NCBI GenBank assembly: GCA_903929925.1
Contig: CAIYWO010000512.1
Span: 1 to 8,519, forward strand
Reading direction: 5' to 3'
From: an uncultured beta proteobacterium
GTDB taxonomy: Bacteria > Pseudomonadota > Gammaproteobacteria > Burkholderiales > Burkholderiaceae_B
Length of the DNA stretch: 8,519 bases
The number at the start of each line of letters is the position of its first letter. The first letter of the stretch is position 1. The notes below the pieces were generated by a model. It saw nothing but the letters and a program-made list of their open reading frames with translations. It was not told where the DNA came from and did not search any database. A program made the position numbers and the translations under genes. Shown in pieces: positions 5,978 through 8,519 of this stretch.

Positions 5978-6889
5978 ATGAGTAGATTTTCGGGGTACTT
6001 CAGAGGCTTACTGCTGGCCTATATTGCGTTTTTGCGATCGCATGCGGTTTCTATAGTCGTTTTGGTGATGTTGACCTTGGGTGTTGTCGTCGTCTTCTGG
6101 CCGTATTCTGTTCACATGATCCCTGCCGGCAATCTGGGTATTCTGTATAAACGATTAGGGACCGGTACGGATTTAGATGAAGTATACAAAGAGGGTCTAC
6201 AGGTAACCTGGCCGTTTAACACCATGACGATTTACGATGCTAAGGTTCAACAAAAGACGACGGATATTGAAGTGCTGACATCAGATCGGTTGAAGTCAAA
6301 AATGACTCTGTCTTTCCAATATGTCATCTATCCGTTTAACCTCCCATTGCTGCACAAGTTTGTTGGACCAGACTATTACGAAAAAGTCATTCTGCCGATT
6401 ATTGAATCTTCCGCACGAGAATCGGTGGCTCAATATTCTTCGGTCGATGCTTTTACGAAAGATATACAAAAAATTAGTCAGACAATATCTCTTGACACGA
6501 CAAATGTCATTCTCAAGAAAATTACGCCTACTGGCTTGACGGACGTGCGTTTGCTCACGATCAGTGATGTTCAGGTGATCAAGTTTAGCTTTCCGTCTGA
6601 ATTAGAAGCTGCGTTACAAAATAAGGCAGTGGAACATGTAAAGTCCGAGGCGTATCAGTACCGCATCGTGACGGAAAAGCTTGAGGCCGAGAGGAAGCGA
6701 ATCGAGGCTGCGGGCATTCGTGACTTCCAAGCCATCGCAGAGAGTGGTCTAACAGAGAACTTCTTACGCTACAAAGGTATAGAAGCGAGCGCGAGCTTAG
6801 CTAATTCTAATAACAGCAAAGTGCTAATTTTTGGCTCGGGATCTTCTGGGCTGCCATTAATTATGGGTGGTACTGAGGTACTGAAGTAA
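5978..6889 (+). CDS. SPFH/prohibitin-like (Band 7) membrane protein
   Basis: SPFH proteins form large membrane-anchored rings that organise or stabilise neighbouring membrane proteins. This 303-residue protein has one membrane span at about residues 23-42. The SPFH domain follows: MIPAGNLGILYK (47-58), GLQVTWPF (73-80), a conserved-type segment IIESSARESVAQYSS (141-155), then DVQVIKFSFP (197-206). A charged helix likely to form a coiled coil spans about 207-258 (KAVEHVKSEAYQY, then EKLEAERKRIEAAG). The tail SKVLIFGSGSSGLPLIMG (280-297) is typical of prohibitin-like bacterial proteins. It starts 14 nt after the exporter stop with only a weak ribosome binding site, which suggests translational coupling and a shared job with the exporter. 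Its partner is unknown; scaffolding of the exporter or a synthetase is inferred. Confidence 0.88.
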   Translation: MSRFSGYFRGLLLAYIAFLRSHAVSIVVLVMLTLGVVVVFWPYSVHMIPAGNLGILYKRLGTGTDLDEVYKEGLQVTWPFNTMTIYDAKVQQKTTDIEVLTSDRLKSKMTLSFQYVIYPFNLPLLHKFVGPDYYEKVILPIIESSARESVAQYSSVDAFTKDIQKISQTISLDTTNVILKKITPTGLTDVRLLTISDVQVIKFSFPSELEAALQNKAVEHVKSEAYQYRIVTEKLEAERKRIEAAGIRDFQAIAESGLTENFLRYKGIEASASLANSNNSKVLIFGSGSSGLPLIMGGTEVLK

Positions 6890-6905
6890 GTCCCCAGTGT
6901 GGTTG

Positions 6906-7814
6906 TTAATCGTCTGTTTGAACGTATATGTTGTAGGCGTCGTCGAACACAATATTGAGAGTAAAACTATTGGCAGGCTCTGCCTTAATAGTTAGTGTAC
7001 GGTCAAGAAGATAGCTCTCGTACTTCCAACCCACCGGTGGGTTTAACAATGGGCCGATCAGAGAGAGCGTATTTTTATTGACGTTCTCAATCACCCTTTT
7101 GGTGTAACCGAACATCACGTAGCGATCTCCTTCGGGAGTGACCAGGCGGTGGACTGGCTGACCGATGTTCCAAATATAGTGTATGGGACTTGTTAACTTA
7201 AAGGGTTTGTATTCACTCGCCACAACGCTTCCTTGCTGTAAGCCTTTATTCGCAATAGCGTCGCGGAAGTTTATGTCAATGTACCCAACAGGTGACAGCA
7301 TCAAGTTGCCGACGCGGACAAATGGTTTTGGAATCGTGGCGAGGTTCACATCCATTAGGTAGCGATGCGCGCCCCCGCGTATGACAAACAACGGTTGCTG
7401 CACGGCTCTGAACTGAGCCTCTATTGAGGTGGTAGTGAGGCTATTAAAATGGTCTTCATCGCAATCTTGTGACAAGCCCAGCGTTGAGTACTGTGTGAGA
7501 CGAACTCCACGTGCAGCTATGCTGAAGTTACCCACAAATACTGAACATACGGTTCCGGTTCTGTGCGCTGCGAGGGTTTGAGAGGTTTTTAATGCTTGTG
7601 GCGCGCTACCAGCAGTCGGTGGCGAGCCGGCGGCGGGCTGTGCGACACCACCAGGTGGTGCTGAACCCCCCGGCGGGCCAGGCGGAGGCGCAGAGGGCGC
7701 TGCAGCAGGCGGTGCGGCCGGCGGCCCAGAGGGGGCGGGTTGTGCAGAGGGCTGTGATACAGCTAGAAAACTGCTCAAGGTAAGGAGTGCAAGTAGTGTT
7801 TTTTTTACGATCAC
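6906..7814 (-). CDS. Secreted or periplasmic protein with Pro/Ala/Gly-rich linker, function unknown
   Basis: With the GTG start at 7814 the product has 302 residues. It opens with a signal peptide (MIVKK, then a Leu-rich core to about residue 18), with likely cleavage after A-V-S20. Residues 21-75 are almost only Pro, Ala, Gly and Ser, a flexible linker like those of cell-envelope proteins. The C-terminal domain (about 80-302) has two cysteines, C90 and C118, that could pair. It also has a region LVTPEGDRYVMFGY (224-237), PVGWKYESYLLDR (260-272) and FDDAYNIY (290-297). From memory this pattern recurs in uncharacterised secreted proteobacterial proteins, but I cannot name a family. The GTG is chosen because AAGGA lies 8 nt upstream and the signal peptide then starts the protein; an in-frame ATG at 7886 would add 24 basic residues. 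It converges on the SPFH gene, 16 nt away. Confidence 0.8.
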   Translation of the reverse strand: MIVKKTLLALLTLSSFLAVSQPSAQPAPSGPPAAPPAAAPSAPPPGPPGGSAPPGGVAQPAAGSPPTAGSAPQALKTSQTLAAHRTGTVCSVFVGNFSIAARGVRLTQYSTLGLSQDCDEDHFNSLTTTSIEAQFRAVQQPLFVIRGGAHRYLMDVNLATIPKPFVRVGNLMLSPVGYIDINFRDAIANKGLQQGSVVASEYKPFKLTSPIHYIWNIGQPVHRLVTPEGDRYVMFGYTKRVIENVNKNTLSLIGPLLNPPVGWKYESYLLDRTLTIKAEPANSFTLNIVFDDAYNIYVQTDD

Positions 7815-7822
7815 TCTTTTTG

Positions 7823-7827
7823 TCCTT
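7823..7827 (-). promoter_or_regulatory. Ribosome binding site for the GTG start of the secreted protein
   Basis: On the minus strand AAGGA lies 8 nt before the GTG at 7814. This supports that start over the upstream ATG at 7886. Confidence 0.55.
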
Positions 7828-7895
7828 AGATTTTGTTTCAACGAAGTTGTTGATGTTGAATGCGGATGTCTTGTGCGAAATCTCACGATGCTTGT

Positions 7896-7904
7896 ATGAT
7901 AGCA
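7896..7904 (-). promoter_or_regulatory. Candidate extended -10 promoter for the secreted protein
   Basis: Read on the minus strand the sequence is TGCTATCAT, an extended -10 (TGn followed by a 5 of 6 match to TATAAT). No good -35 box is seen, as is common for extended -10 promoters. It would give a leader of about 75 nt before the GTG start. The 192-nt region between the two divergent genes must hold promoters for both; for the plus-strand gene I see no convincing one. Confidence 0.3.
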
Positions 7905-8006
7905 AAGATCGAACGGATACCATAGACTCTACTGTTTTAGTTATGCTGAACACTTAACGGGTCAACTCAGCTAATAGTTTCGTCAGACTCGCACCGAGGT
8001 AAAAAA

Positions 8007-8216
8007 ATGACTGTCCTTGTTGTTATCAAGATTTTGCTGGTTGGCGCGTTGTTGGGCGGCTTCATTATGTTCTCTTTGTATCGGCACAAGCAGCAAGTTG
8101 CAGCCGGTAAAAAAGTGAGCGTGTTAGGGACTTTATCTGGATTTATTTTGCGCGTGGTATTTATAGGTGCGGCGGCCATACTAGGCTTTTGGTTTGTCAC
8201 GAAGTTTTTAGCGTGA
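8007..8216 (+). CDS. Small two-TM membrane protein, function unknown
   Basis: The 69-residue product is mostly hydrophobic, with two predicted membrane spans at about residues 4-24 and 41-67. They are joined by a short basic loop, YRHKQQ to GKK at residues 25-36, which by the positive-inside rule should face the cytoplasm. GAGGT (7996-8000) stands 6 nt before the ATG, a good ribosome binding site that supports this as a real gene. I recognise no family. It precedes the lipoprotein gene at 8300 by 83 nt on the same strand and may be co-transcribed with it; both products belong to the cell envelope. Confidence 0.65.
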   Translation: MTVLVVIKILLVGALLGGFIMFSLYRHKQQVAAGKKVSVLGTLSGFILRVVFIGAAAILGFWFVTKFLA

Positions 8217-8299
8217 ATCTAGCGTGACTACGTTGTGATCGTCGTTGGAAACGGACTTGCAGTTTAATTTTTTGCTGAAATAATTTTGGAGCATTGATA

Positions 8300-8519
8300 A
8301 TGCGTCGCGTTTATTTTGCAGGTCTTTTGACTCTGCTTTTGGGATTAGCTGGTTGTGGGTCAATGAATTCCATGACCTTTCGCAGTATGTCGTCCGCGTA
8401 TCGTGAAGTGGTGGAGTCGTACAGTAACGACAACATCTTAATTAACATCGTACGCGCATCTCAAAAAATGCCAGTCAGTTTCCTGGATATCCCATCGATT
8501 ATGGGAACGGGCAACGTTA
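8300..8519 (+). CDS. Lipoprotein, N-terminal part (3' end outside window)
   Basis: The frame stays open from the ATG at 8300 to the window edge, giving 73 residues of a longer protein. GGAG (8288-8291) lies 8 nt upstream. The N-terminus is a classic lipoprotein signal: MRR, a Leu-rich core, then the lipobox L16-A17-G18-C19. Gly at +2 gives no inner-membrane retention signal, so outer-membrane placement is likely. After the lipid anchor comes a helix-like stretch (SAYREVVESYS), then DNILINIVRASQKMPVSFLD and a Gly/Ile-rich end. The pattern of LL-NIVRA followed by P and FLD recalls uncharacterised proteobacterial lipoproteins, but I cannot name a family or function. The rest of the gene is needed for a better call. 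Confidence 0.8.
   Translation, partial: MRRVYFAGLLTLLLGLAGCGSMNSMTFRSMSSAYREVVESYSNDNILINIVRASQKMPVSFLDIPSIMGTGNV

Noticed and set aside
7646..7660. Near-perfect inverted repeat CACCACC-A-GGTGGTG.
   Set aside because: It falls inside the Pro/Gly-rich coding linker, where Pro codons (CCN) and Gly codons (GGN) easily form such symmetry. It is not placed like an operator or terminator.
7606..7953. Minus-strand 115-residue open frame overlapping the start of the secreted protein.
   Set aside because: It reads the Pro/Gly-rich linker in another frame, giving Trp/Cys/Arg-rich sequence with no protein-like pattern. The signal peptide and ribosome binding site support the other frame.
8293..8302. 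GATAATG next to the lipoprotein start as a possible Fur box, which would suggest siderophore control.
   Set aside because: Only one short half-site is present, overlapping the start codon. No 19-bp Fur-like site is seen here or upstream of the mbtH-like gene.

Overview
The window looks like a piece of a betaproteobacterial chromosome, probably Burkholderiales. The evidence is the back-to-back pair dapA-bamC at the left edge, whose protein sequences read like those of that group. This call rests on recalled family sequences, not on a search. By eye, base composition drops after bamC: dapA and bamC are richer in G+C than the genes from about 1700 to 6900. That fits an accessory block placed after a conserved core operon.

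Layout. Positions 2-388 hold the 3' end of dapA (lysine/diaminopimelate synthesis). After a 1-nt gap comes bamC (390-1529), a lipoprotein of the outer-membrane beta-barrel assembly machine. A 167-nt spacer follows with a weak promoter and a perfect 14-bp palindrome. Then six genes run on the plus strand: an MbtH-like NRPS chaperone (1697-1936), an orphan ParA-type ATPase (1947-2708), a protein with a long Lys/Ala/Pro/Ser-rich tail and one membrane segment (2711-3592), a YcjF/DUF697-like protein (3678-4280), an ABC exporter of the PvdE/SyrD/YojI cyclic-peptide type (4326-5963), and an SPFH/prohibitin-like membrane protein (5978-6889). Facing this block is a minus-strand gene for a secreted protein with a Pro/Ala/Gly-rich linker (6906-7814). 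To its right lie a two-TM small membrane protein (8007-8216) and the start of a lipoprotein that runs off the window (8300-8519).

How it may work together. MbtH proteins activate adenylation domains of nonribosomal peptide synthetases (NRPSs), and PvdE/SyrD-type exporters carry peptide products across the inner membrane. Together they point to a peptide biosynthesis and export locus. No NRPS gene lies in the window, so it should be nearby or elsewhere in the genome. The unusual part is what sits between chaperone and exporter: an orphan ParA, a possible basic membrane-anchored partner, a DUF697 protein and an SPFH scaffold. My hypothesis is that they position or cluster a membrane-bound peptide assembly and export complex. 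Only the domain calls and gene order are seen; the function of the set is inferred.

No tRNA, rRNA, CRISPR array, transposase, integrase or convincing rho-independent terminator was seen.
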